The notes beneath the pieces were generated by a model. It worked only from the letters and a program-made list of their open reading frames with translations. It had not been told where the DNA came from and did not search any database. The position numbers and the translations under genes were made by a program. Shown piece after piece: positions 16,996-24,614 of a stretch of DNA of 64,000 bases; the first letter of the stretch is position 1; every line of letters begins with the position of its first letter. This stretch comes from Motiliproteus sp036960405 (GTDB lineage Bacteria > Pseudomonadota > Gammaproteobacteria > Pseudomonadales > Balneatricaceae): assembly GCA_036960405.1 (NCBI GenBank), contig JBALWS010000008.1, forward strand, positions 1 through 64,000. Direction: 5' to 3'.

Positions 16996-17667
16996 TTACA
17001 CCCCAATTTGCTTGATCTGATCGAAGGTCACAGACCCTCCATCAATGTTGATTTTCATGCCCACGCCATTCTGCCCCAGGCTAACGCTATCGACGTTACG
17101 ACCTAAATAAGCCTGCACCGGTACATAATCGCCATCCCATGCGGCCTCGGCTTCAACTCGATACTTACCGGCCTCCGCACCTTCGGGCAACTGCAACTCA
17201 AACTGGCCATCTCCGGCCGCCTGAGCACCCAATCCAAAACTGCTAACTAGCGTGTTGTTGCTATCATAGACATTGACTCGCACATCCTCGTGGCTAGTCT
17301 GAAGCCCCAGCACACCCTTGATGACACCGTCTTCAGCCACTTCGGCTGTTTGGGTCGGAACATAAACCGTCTTACCCACCATAGAGGAGGCTTGCAGCGC
17401 AGTCTGACTGGTCAGCATGCTGGACGACATATTCTGCATCGTCAGGTTCATGTTGTTGATGCTCTCGACCATGCTCATCTGCGAGATCTGATTCATATAC
17501 TCAGAAGTATCTGCAGGACTGCTCGGATCCTGGTTTTGCATCTGGGCCATCATCAGCTTCATAAACATGTCGCTCTGTTCCTGAGCCGCAGACTTACTAC
17601 CTTCCGCCTGCTTATTCAGATCCAAAAAAACATTGTTCGAATTGTTAACGTTATTGATATCACTCAT
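16996..17667 (-). CDS. flgD: FlgD, hook capping/scaffold protein
   Basis: FlgD caps the growing hook and is later replaced by FlgK. The N-terminal motif (FMKLMMAQMQNQDPSSPADT, SEYMNQISQMSMVESI) and the C-terminal Ig-like/Tudor segment (about residues 105-220) are present. Length is 223 residues. GGAGG lies 6 nt before the ATG. It is the third gene of flgBCDE. Confidence 0.96.
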   Translation of the reverse strand: MSDINNVNNSNNVFLDLNKQAEGSKSAAQEQSDMFMKLMMAQMQNQDPSSPADTSEYMNQISQMSMVESINNMNLTMQNMSSSMLTSQTALQASSMVGKTVYVPTQTAEVAEDGVIKGVLGLQTSHEDVRVNVYDSNNTLVSSFGLGAQAAGDGQFELQLPEGAEAGKYRVEAEAAWDGDYVPVQAYLGRNVDSVSLGQNGVGMKINIDGGSVTFDQIKQIGV

Positions 17668-17722
17668 CTTTCACCTCCCCCGATAACACTCTGCCAGGAT
17701 ATATCTACATTACGTTCGTCGA

Positions 17723-18166
17723 TCAGCCTTGGCCTAGCTGCAGCACCCGCTTCATCATATCTTTGGCGCTATCCATAACATCTGCGTTAGTTTGAAACGA
17801 ACGCGACGCTGAAATCATATTGGTCATCTCTTCCACCACATTGACGTTGGGGTAGAACACATAACCCTCGTTATTAGCCATCGGATGGTTGGGTTCGTAC
17901 TGCTTGCGCAGCGGCGCGTCGCTCTCAACAATGCCGCTGACCTGCACCCCTATACCGGCTCCGGACACTGATTTATCGTTACCCGCCATGCCTGCCATTA
18001 CCTGCTCTTGCACCATCGCAAACACCGGCTGACGAGCGCGGTAGGTGGCACCATCGCTGCTGCTGACGCTATCGGCATTAGCAATGTTCGAGGCCACGGT
18101 ATTGAGCCGAACACTCTGCGCACTCATGCCACTACCGGCGATATTGAAAATATTTGACAGGGACAT
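17723..18166 (-). CDS. flgC: FlgC, proximal rod protein
   Basis: FlgC is a proximal rod subunit. The N-terminus (IFNIAGSGMSAQSVRLNTVA, SNIANADS), the HPMANNEGYVFYPNVNVVEE block and the C-terminal SASRSFQTNADVMDSAKDMM are typical. Length is 147 residues. AAGGAA precedes the ATG and the flgB stop is 11 bp upstream. Confidence 0.97.
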   Translation of the reverse strand: MSLSNIFNIAGSGMSAQSVRLNTVASNIANADSVSSSDGATYRARQPVFAMVQEQVMAGMAGNDKSVSGAGIGVQVSGIVESDAPLRKQYEPNHPMANNEGYVFYPNVNVVEEMTNMISASRSFQTNADVMDSAKDMMKRVLQLGQG

Positions 18167-18177
18167 TGCTAAATTCC

Positions 18178-18582
18178 TTATTCGCCTTTAATGGCGGCCA
18201 TCATGCCGGTCATCTTTTTGTTCAGAAAGGTATAACTGGCCTGAAACGCCAGCGCATTCTTGGCGTATTCCGCCTGCTCTTGCTGAACATCAACCGTATT
18301 GCCATCTAACGAAGGTTGCAGCGGGGTCCGATACATCATCTCAGCGGCAAAATCTGGATCGATCACACCACTTTGATGACTCGAACTAGTCGCCTTCATG
18401 CCAAGCTGCGAAGCTTGCTGATCCAGCGTGCCGTTAAGAATGCCGCGAAAGTCTATATCTCGCGCTTTGTAGTTAGGCGTATCAGCATTAACAATATTGC
18501 CGGCCAATACTTCGGCCCGCTGTGTACGCACTAGCAATGCTTGCTGGTGAATACCGAATGCTGCATCAAATGAGATTGCCAT
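18178..18582 (-). CDS. flgB: FlgB, proximal rod protein
   Basis: FlgB is the first gene of the flgBCDE rod-hook operon. The motifs FGIHQQALLVRTQRAEVLAG and NIVNADTPNYKARDIDF are diagnostic, and the length of 134 residues is normal. The ATG at 18582 has GGAG 8 nt upstream. A longer in-frame start at 18636 is excluded because the sigma54 promoter (18616-18631) lies inside it. Confidence 0.96.
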   Translation of the reverse strand: MAISFDAAFGIHQQALLVRTQRAEVLAGNIVNADTPNYKARDIDFRGILNGTLDQQASQLGMKATSSSHQSGVIDPDFAAEMMYRTPLQPSLDGNTVDVQQEQAEYAKNALAFQASYTFLNKKMTGMMAAIKGE

Positions 18583-18615
18583 ACTGCCTGCTCCGTTAGT
18601 TTCCACACAGAACAA

Positions 18616-18631
18616 AGCAATATCGATGCCA
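18616..18631 (-). promoter_or_regulatory. Sigma54 promoter of flgBCDE
   Basis: On the minus strand the site reads TGGCATC-GATA-TTGCT, with correct GG-N10-GC spacing. The predicted start is near 18605, about 23 nt before the flgB ATG. Paired AGCGGCAA elements lie about 85-115 bp upstream, a normal distance for an enhancer-binding activator. Confidence 0.83.
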
Positions 18632-18688
18632 AACAAGCAATAGCCTGTTTTTAAAGGATTTTAAATATTTTTCTGAAGTAGATAGGCA

Positions 18689-18721
18689 TAAAGCGGCAAG
18701 CCTTTTCCGCTAAAGCGGCAA
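18689..18721. promoter_or_regulatory. Direct repeat TAAAGCGGCAA x2 upstream of flgB
   Basis: TAAAGCGGCAA occurs at 18689-18699 and 18711-18721, 22 bp apart (about two helical turns). The second overlaps the palindrome CCGCTAAAGCGG (18707-18718). They lie about 84-116 bp upstream of the predicted flgB start. An activator (FleR/FlrC-type) site is inferred from position and recurrence. Confidence 0.5.
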
Positions 18722-18788
18722 AGCCTGATCATTACCACGCAGAAAGAATAAAAGAGCGGATCGAGAACCGACCCACTCAGCAGCAGAA

Positions 18789-19637
18789 CTATTTAGCCCG
18801 GTAGATAATTCCCGGACTGCAGTGAACCATTTCATAGATATCATTGAGATGGCCTAGCGACTCAGAAGCGCCCAGAAACAGATAACCACCTGGTTTAAGT
18901 TGAGCATGAATCTTACGCAGGATCTGTTGCTTTAGCTCAGACGAGAAATAGATTAAAACATTGCGACAAAAGACAATATCAAACTTACCCAAAGCCCCAT
19001 AACTACCGAGCAAGTTCAATGATTTAAAATCAATTCTGGTTTGGAGATCACGATTTATCTTCCAAGAGCCATTGGCCTGCTGAGAAAAATACCGAGCCAG
19101 GTGGTTTTTTTGCAAGCCACGGCCGATGGCTAGCATGTCGTACTCACCACGCTTAGCATGCTCCAACATGGTAGGAGAGATATCTGTTGCAACAACCTTC
19201 TCTCCAGCTTTGATCAAGCCCGGTTTAAGGCGTCGCACTTCGTCCAATATCATACTTATCGAGTAAGGCTCCTGCCCCGAGGAACAGGCTGCCGACCAGA
19301 TTCGTAACGGCTGCGCACCCGGTGTAGAGGCCACCTCGGGCAACAGTCGATCGCGCAAGATGTTGTAAGGGTGGATATCCCTAAACCACAGTGTCTCATT
19401 GGTGGTCATCGCGTCGACCACCTGCTCTTTGAGATGAGCCGTCCGCTTCATCTGATTTACGAGCTGATCTAAGCCCTTAAAATCATTATCCTGCATGATC
19501 GAATTTAAGCGACTACTAACCAAATACTCTTTGTTATCCCCCAACAAAATGCCACAGGCATCCTGAAGAAAATCCCTAAAAAGCGCAAAGCCCTGCGGAG
19601 TGATCTGTACTCGCGCGCTGGTAAACTGTTTAGTCAA
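18789..19637 (-). CDS. cheR: CheR, chemoreceptor glutamate methyltransferase
   Basis: CheR methylates glutamates of chemoreceptors using SAM. An N-terminal helical domain (about residues 10-85) is followed by the SAM-binding domain with IWSAACSSGQEPYSISM and FDIVFCRNVLIYFS, and a C-terminal LKPGGYLFLGASESL. Length is 282 residues. The start is TTG; no in-frame ATG allows a complete N-terminal domain. It follows cheV by 47 bp and precedes flgB, the arrangement seen in Pseudomonas and Vibrio. Confidence 0.95.
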   Translation of the reverse strand: MTKQFTSARVQITPQGFALFRDFLQDACGILLGDNKEYLVSSRLNSIMQDNDFKGLDQLVNQMKRTAHLKEQVVDAMTTNETLWFRDIHPYNILRDRLLPEVASTPGAQPLRIWSAACSSGQEPYSISMILDEVRRLKPGLIKAGEKVVATDISPTMLEHAKRGEYDMLAIGRGLQKNHLARYFSQQANGSWKINRDLQTRIDFKSLNLLGSYGALGKFDIVFCRNVLIYFSSELKQQILRKIHAQLKPGGYLFLGASESLGHLNDIYEMVHCSPGIIYRAK

Positions 19638-19684
19638 ATTTGCATACTCTCTGGGACTAGGTCAGAAACATGCCCGTCGACATC

Positions 19685-20623
19685 CTATTGGACGCCAAGG
19701 GACTCCATCCGATTTCTCACTCGTGTAGCCAACTCATCTGGCTGGAATTTCGCCAGAAAATCGTTTGCCCCAACCTTGTCGACCATCGCTTGGTTAAACA
19801 TACCGCTTAAAGACGTATGCAGCATGATGTAGGCATTCTTCATTCGATCATCGGCACGGATCGATGCGGTCAAGGTATAGCCATCCATTTCTGGCATCTC
19901 GACATCAGAAATCACCATCAAAAACGACTCAGCAACATTCTGGCCGGCATCTGCCAAATGAGTCAGGTAATCCAACGCTTCTTTGCCATTATTTTTCAGG
20001 GTGACATCAACCCCCAACCCAACCAAACAACGCTCCAACTGCTTACGTGCGACAACCGAATCATCAACCACCAACACATGTCGATGCTCTACCTCACTCT
20101 CTCGCACTCCATCGGCTATCTTCTGATCGACCTCTTCAGACTGAGGGGCGACCTCGGCGAGTATCTTTTCAACGTCCAAGATCTCAACCAGATGACCATC
20201 CAACTCGGTTACCGCCGTCAGGTAATTGTCTTTACCGGCACCACGGGGTGGTGGATGAATCTCTTCCCAGTTGGTATTAATTATTCGCTCGACCTTGTAG
20301 ACCAAAAAGCCCAAAACTTGCTGATTGTATTCGGTGACGACTACAAAGCTAGTCGCCATCGCTTCCTCGCTGATAGCCCCTCGCCCCATAGTGGCGCCAA
20401 GATCCAAAACAGGGATAGCACTGCCGCGTATATGTGCAATCCCCTTAACTCCCGGCTTAAGCTTGGGCAACAGTGTCAGTTTGGGGCACTGCAGGACTTC
20501 ACGAACTTTAAAGACATTGAGTCCATATATTTGTGCGCCGTCGAGCCGAAACAACAACAACTCCAGACGATTCTTGCCCACCAGCTGAGTCCGCTGATTT
20601 ACACTATCAAGAACACTGGCCAT
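19685..20623 (-). CDS. cheV: CheV, CheW-receiver chemotaxis coupling protein
   Basis: A CheW-like domain (about residues 15-165; YGLNVFKVREVLQCPKLTLL, GSAIPVLDLG) is fused to a receiver domain (about residues 180-305). The receiver keeps the acidic pair (VLVVDDS), the phospho-acceptor Asp in ISDVEMPEMDG and the Lys in FLAKFQ, so it should be phosphorylatable by CheA. CheV couples receptors to CheA and tunes adaptation. Length is 312 residues. AGGAG is 6 nt before the ATG. It is divergent from flgA. Confidence 0.96.
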   Translation of the reverse strand: MASVLDSVNQRTQLVGKNRLELLLFRLDGAQIYGLNVFKVREVLQCPKLTLLPKLKPGVKGIAHIRGSAIPVLDLGATMGRGAISEEAMATSFVVVTEYNQQVLGFLVYKVERIINTNWEEIHPPPRGAGKDNYLTAVTELDGHLVEILDVEKILAEVAPQSEEVDQKIADGVRESEVEHRHVLVVDDSVVARKQLERCLVGLGVDVTLKNNGKEALDYLTHLADAGQNVAESFLMVISDVEMPEMDGYTLTASIRADDRMKNAYIMLHTSLSGMFNQAMVDKVGANDFLAKFQPDELATRVRNRMESLGVQ

Positions 20624-20731
20624 GATAAGCTCCTAGGCTTGCTTTGCACCGAAAGAAATCTTTAAATACATACTTACTCGCGCGCCCGATACTTATTAGC
20701 CCGAGCGAACCTGAAATCATAGGGTAATTCT

Positions 20732-21430
20732 GTGCTCAAAGGTAGTCTAATACTCTGTAGCTGCCTGCTTTTCTGGATGGCCAGCAGCTCGGTCCAAGCC
20801 CTGGATACTTCTCTATCCTCTCAAGCTCAGGCCTATCTTAGCCAGATGCTTCGCCCACAACTTACCGATAGCGACCAGCTACAGATCCAAATCCGCAAGC
20901 CCGATTCACGCTTACAACTTCAACCTTGCGCAGCCCCCATCACATTCAGCTCGAGCCGACCAATCAAAGCGGGGAGCTTCACCCTCAAAGCCAGCTGCGA
21001 CTACCCGAGACACTGGACTCGCTACCTGCGCGGTGATATCAAACTGTTTCGCAATGTATTAGTCAGCGCTCGACCACTGAGCAAAGGGCAACACCTACAA
21101 GCAGGCGATATGCGCTTGGCCTCGATAAACCAAGCTAATTTACGCGATGGCTATTACAGCCGACCCCAACAGATTATCGGCTACCAACTTAATCGCTCAC
21201 TACCCGACAATCGACCACTAACCCCTAAACTATTAACACCGCCGACACTAATCCACCAAGGAGACACCGTGACGATTCAAGCCGGTAGCAACGGCATCAC
21301 GGTCGAAATGACAGGCATCGCTTTAGAAGCAGGTAGTTTGGGGCAACAGATCCGCGTAGAAAACAGCAAATCAGGACGAACTATCAAAGCCAACGTAATT
21401 AGTCAGGGCAAGGTCAAAATCATCCGCTAA
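20732..21430 (+). CDS. flgA: FlgA, P-ring assembly chaperone
   Basis: FlgA is a periplasmic chaperone for FlgI assembly. A signal peptide (LKGSLILCSCLLFWMASSSV, cleaved near VQA) precedes a SAF-like domain with RPLSKGQHLQAGDMRL and the C-terminal GDTVTIQAGSNGITVEMTGI, ALEAGSLGQQIRVENSKSGR. Length is 232 residues. The start is GTG with AGGG 7 nt upstream; the next ATG would remove most of the signal peptide. No sigma54 or sigma28 site is visible in the 108 bp shared with cheV. Confidence 0.94.
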   Translation: MLKGSLILCSCLLFWMASSSVQALDTSLSSQAQAYLSQMLRPQLTDSDQLQIQIRKPDSRLQLQPCAAPITFSSSRPIKAGSFTLKASCDYPRHWTRYLRGDIKLFRNVLVSARPLSKGQHLQAGDMRLASINQANLRDGYYSRPQQIIGYQLNRSLPDNRPLTPKLLTPPTLIHQGDTVTIQAGSNGITVEMTGIALEAGSLGQQIRVENSKSGRTIKANVISQGKVKIIR

Positions 21431-21536
21431 CCCCCCATAAACCTCACCGCATTGATATGAATTCAACGCCTTAATACCCTATACTGCAAACGCTACATTG
21501 GGAGTCACAAAGCGGTAATAAATATTCATTTTTAGC

Positions 21537-21563
21537 TAAAGTTTATCGCCCAACTGTCGATAA
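21537..21563 (+). promoter_or_regulatory. Sigma28 (FliA) promoter of flgMN
   Basis: TAAA (21537-21540), exactly 15 nt, then GTCGATAA (21556-21563): one mismatch from the FliA consensus. The predicted start near 21571 gives a leader of about 36 nt. It makes the anti-sigma factor FlgM subject to its own target, as known in other flagellar systems. Confidence 0.88.
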
Positions 21564-21606
21564 ACCTCAGCAAGAAGATAAATTTTAAATTTTTGAGGTA
21601 CTTGGG

Positions 21607-21921
21607 ATGGCCATTGATCTGACAGGCCTGTCGTCAGTCAACGCAGGCACGCGAAGCAAAGCTAGCACTAACGTGGCAAGCGCCCGTTCTGGCGCCGCCG
21701 AAAAACAACCTGCAGCTGCCCAAACTCAGCCAGAAACCGTCAAGCTGAGCAGCGAAGCTCAGATGCTGAATAAGCTCGAAGAACAGGTCGCACAACTGCC
21801 TGATACCGATGAGAGCCGTATTGCCAGCATCAAACAAGCGGTGGAAGATGGGTCATATTCTATCGATCCCGAGCGCATCGCCTCTAAGCTGACATCACTG
21901 GAAGACCAACTGTTCGGTTGA
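21607..21921 (+). CDS. flgM: FlgM, anti-sigma28 factor
   Basis: FlgM binds FliA until it is exported through the finished hook. The short disordered N-terminus and C-terminal sigma-binding region (ESRIASIKQAVEDGSYSIDP, ERIASKL) are typical; length is 104 residues. GAGG lies 8 nt before the ATG. It is 1 bp from flgN and has its own sigma28 promoter. Confidence 0.95.
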   Translation: MAIDLTGLSSVNAGTRSKASTNVASARSGAAEKQPAAAQTQPETVKLSSEAQMLNKLEEQVAQLPDTDESRIASIKQAVEDGSYSIDPERIASKLTSLEDQLFG

Positions 21922-21922
21922 T

Positions 21923-22414
21923 ATGGACGCTAAAATAAAACTTGTTAAATCTTTTTGCGAGTTAACAGACAAGGGTAACCAGACACTGGCTACCCTTTGT
22001 CGTTTAAGCGAGCAAGAAAAACTCGCCATAGAGAAGCTCGACGCATCTTCGCTGCAAAGCTGCGTCACCCAAAAACAGGAACAGCTGGAACTACTGGCCG
22101 AAAACACCCTGCAACGCAACCAAGCTCTAGTTGAACTCGGATTCAGCGCCGACGAACAAGGCCTCCAGCAGCTGCTATCTGACCTACCTGCCGCGATCGC
22201 CAAGCAAGTTTCCAGCCGCTGGGACAGTTTGACACTGCAACTCAAACAAGCAGCCGAACTCAACCATCGCAACGAGCAGATTGTACAGCGCAGTCAAAAA
22301 AACCTCAGCCGCTTAGTCAGCATCCTACAAGGGCAAAGCCCCAAGACCTCCATCTACAACGAAGCCGGCCACAAAGGCAATTACAGCGCCCAGAACACGT
22401 TAGGGAAAGCATAA
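21923..22414 (+). CDS. flgN: FlgN, chaperone of FlgK/FlgL
   Basis: This 163-residue, fully helical, Gln/Leu-rich protein has FlgN-family character (about residues 10-145; EQEKLAIEKLDASSLQSCVT, QKQEQLELLAENTLQRNQAL). FlgN chaperones the junction proteins FlgK and FlgL. The start lies 1 bp after the flgM stop, so the pair is co-transcribed and probably coupled. Confidence 0.9.
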   Translation: MDAKIKLVKSFCELTDKGNQTLATLCRLSEQEKLAIEKLDASSLQSCVTQKQEQLELLAENTLQRNQALVELGFSADEQGLQQLLSDLPAAIAKQVSSRWDSLTLQLKQAAELNHRNEQIVQRSQKNLSRLVSILQGQSPKTSIYNEAGHKGNYSAQNTLGKA

Positions 22415-22472
22415 CAAGCCGACGTATCTATCGACTTATGACTATTGAATCGATAGAATCGCGCATCGCAGC

Positions 22473-22548
22473 CTCCCCGTAGTTCAACCGGATAGAATAG
22501 GGCCCTCCTAAGGCTTAGATAGAGGTTCGAGTCCTCTCGGGGAGGCCA
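22473..22548 (+). tRNA. tRNA-Arg (CCT)
   Basis: A cloverleaf fits: acceptor CTCCCCG/CGGGGAG, anticodon loop CTCCTAA with anticodon CCT (22507-22509), T-arm AGAGG-TTCGAGT-CCTCT, discriminator G and an encoded CCA at 22546-22548. The anticodon stem has two G-T pairs. It lies between flgN and the HDOD gene. Confidence 0.93.
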
Positions 22549-22627
22549 ACAGCTTCAGTTCTTGCACAGTAGAAAGCGGCTGACAAAGCAACGGAATCCA
22601 GGTTCCGCATAAAGGAATAGCCCGGTC

Positions 22628-24166
22628 GTGAAGTATCTAAAAACGCTGAACGCTATCCACGCCAAACTAGGCCGCCTAGGCGACTTACCTGTCTTCAGTG
22701 CAACGGTAAACCGTATCCAGCAAATCAGCAGCTCCAAAGAGAGCGACGCGATGGCACTGGCGATGGCTGTGATGAAGGACGCAAACCTGTCAGCCCGACT
22801 GTTAAGGCTATCAAACTCGACCTACTACAACCGCGGCGGAACACGGATTAACGTCATCTCACGCGCCGTGATCATGATCGGCTTCGATGAGATCAAAAAC
22901 ATCTCGGTCACCCTGAAGTTGATCGAAAGCTTCAACAAATCTAATCCTGATACCGATATCAGTGCGCTACTGATGCGATCCTTCCTGACAGCCGCGATCA
23001 GCCGTGAGCTGGCCCTGCTGGCAGGCATCGACGACATCGAAGAAAGCTACACCTGCGGCTTACTTCACGGTCTAGGTGAGATTATCTTTGCCTGCACGCT
23101 TACCGAAGAATATAACCGTCTGCTCGAACTAAAACGCACTAGCGGAAAACCCTGGAAGCGCATCCAACTCGATGAAATTGGTGGTCATTTCAGCGATATC
23201 GGCCAGGAGCTAGCACAGAGCTGGGGCTTCCCCCCTGCGGTGGTGCAATCGATGGACGCGATGACAGCCGATGCCCCTAAAGGCAACGCACGGCGTAATT
23301 TTGACATCACCTCCACCACCGAGCGATTATTACAACTGACCTATGATCAAACCAAATCAGGCAGCACCTCATTTGCAGACTTACTGGAAAAGCTAACCAG
23401 CACCACCGGCTCTTCTCCTGAGAAAATCAACCAAGCGCTAAGCAACGGTTTTAAAATGGTCTGCGACATGGCCAGCGAGTACAACCTATCGTCTAAGAGC
23501 CTAACCCCTCCGCTGCGCGATAGCGGCGATAACGAGCTCGACGAGTTTACCCGCAAGGCGTCTTATTACATTCACAGTCAAAACAGCCGCAACGACGAAG
23601 CCCCCGCTCCAGCCAAATCAATAGCCCCCAAACAAGATGACCCAGAGGAGCGCGCTCAAGTACAACTCAACTTTCTCCAAGAACTGAGTGAACTGGTGAC
23701 AAAAAATACGCCGATCCCGGCACTGCTAAAAAAAGTGATCGAAGGCATTGTTGCAGGCACCCATTGCGATCGCGCAGCCTTTATCATGATCAGCAAAGAT
23801 CGCCGCCAACTAACTCTGCGTCTGGGTGATGGTAACTGTATCGATGACTTAAAAACTTACTTCGATCTTAAGCTCGGAGAGGGGGATGACTTCTTCTTTA
23901 AGGTACTATCCAAACAGATGACCCTATTGGTGACCGACGCTCAAGAAAGCGGCTGGCCAGACCGGCTACCGGAGTCATTCTTGGTCAACGTCAACCCTAA
24001 TGGATTCATCATGGCGCCACTGCTAGCAGGGGCCCGCACCATCGGCTTCCTATATGCGGACCGACTGCTACAAAGCGGCCCTATTGATGAAGAAACATTC
24101 CGCAGCTTTAATCAGTTCTATATGCAGACTAAAATGGCGCTAGCCTACTCCCACCAGCAGTCTTGA
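22628..24166 (+). CDS. HDOD domain protein with C-terminal GAF-like domain
   Basis: About residues 15-220 form an HDOD domain (GDLPVFSATVNRIQQISSS, then CGLLHGLGEIIFACTLTEEY, LAQSWGFPPAVVQSM). The charged linker (about 300-345) leads to a GAF-like sensor (about 350-505; TPIPALLKKVIEGIVAGTHC, PLLAGARTIGFLYADRL). HDOD proteins lack the phosphodiesterase metal centre of HD-GYP enzymes and usually act in signalling. Length is 512 residues. The start is GTG with AAGGAA 10 nt upstream. It follows tRNA-Arg and converges with the PilZ gene, in a region rich in signalling genes. The specific role is unknown. Confidence 0.85.
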   Translation: MKYLKTLNAIHAKLGRLGDLPVFSATVNRIQQISSSKESDAMALAMAVMKDANLSARLLRLSNSTYYNRGGTRINVISRAVIMIGFDEIKNISVTLKLIESFNKSNPDTDISALLMRSFLTAAISRELALLAGIDDIEESYTCGLLHGLGEIIFACTLTEEYNRLLELKRTSGKPWKRIQLDEIGGHFSDIGQELAQSWGFPPAVVQSMDAMTADAPKGNARRNFDITSTTERLLQLTYDQTKSGSTSFADLLEKLTSTTGSSPEKINQALSNGFKMVCDMASEYNLSSKSLTPPLRDSGDNELDEFTRKASYYIHSQNSRNDEAPAPAKSIAPKQDDPEERAQVQLNFLQELSELVTKNTPIPALLKKVIEGIVAGTHCDRAAFIMISKDRRQLTLRLGDGNCIDDLKTYFDLKLGEGDDFFFKVLSKQMTLLVTDAQESGWPDRLPESFLVNVNPNGFIMAPLLAGARTIGFLYADRLLQSGPIDEETFRSFNQFYMQTKMALAYSHQQS

Positions 24167-24174
24167 AGGGCTGA

Positions 24175-24516
24175 TCAGGCAACACCCTCAATCACATCCA
24201 GCGACTGAACCAGCCCTAGGTAAGAACCGGTCGGCTTAAGCAGCCTCAACCCGATCGCATTACCCAAATTATTGTCTAGTGAATGCGAATAAACCGCCAC
24301 ACCTTCGAGTTTGAAATAGCAGGTACCATGTCGACACGGGGTGACAATATCGATCCGTACAGGCTCGCCTAACACCAGCGGCTTGGCAATGATCACATTA
24401 ACCCCATCCGCCGAAACATTATCGGTACTACCCGGTAACTGCTCTCCATTAAGACGCGTCAGAGTCGCCTTCCAAACGACCTGTACCCGGCCTGTTCCAC
24501 GACATTCAGTTTTCAC
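24175..24516 (-). CDS. PilZ domain protein
   Basis: This is a small (113-residue) single-domain protein. The region SADGVNVIIAKPLVLGEPVR followed by a GxxVY.H...NAIGLRLL strand fits the PilZ C-terminal barrel, which binds c-di-GMP; the N-terminal RxxxR motif is only approximate (RGTGR). The start is a GTG at 24516, preceded by a near-perfect ribosome-binding site (AAAGGAGGTGAT, 3 nt before the codon); a longer in-frame TTG start at 24570 has none. The strong site suggests high expression. Whether it binds c-di-GMP cannot be judged from the motif alone. Confidence 0.7.
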   Translation of the reverse strand: MKTECRGTGRVQVVWKATLTRLNGEQLPGSTDNVSADGVNVIIAKPLVLGEPVRIDIVTPCRHGTCYFKLEGVAVYSHSLDNNLGNAIGLRLLKPTGSYLGLVQSLDVIEGVA

Positions 24517-24614
24517 GGTATCACCTCCTTTGGGTTCACCAGTGGTTAAACTATAACCAACTCGCACCAAGGTTTCTTTGATCCAGGTCTAAGGTGATCA
24601 CTAACGAGACGAGA

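Noticed and set aside
18583..18636. N-terminal extension of flgB by 18 codons
   Set aside because: The extension contains the sigma54 promoter, and the internal ATG has a good ribosome-binding site and the family N-terminus.
24517..24570. TTG start adding 18 codons to the PilZ gene
   Set aside because: The extension includes the AAAGGAGGTGAT ribosome-binding site that serves the GTG at 24516.
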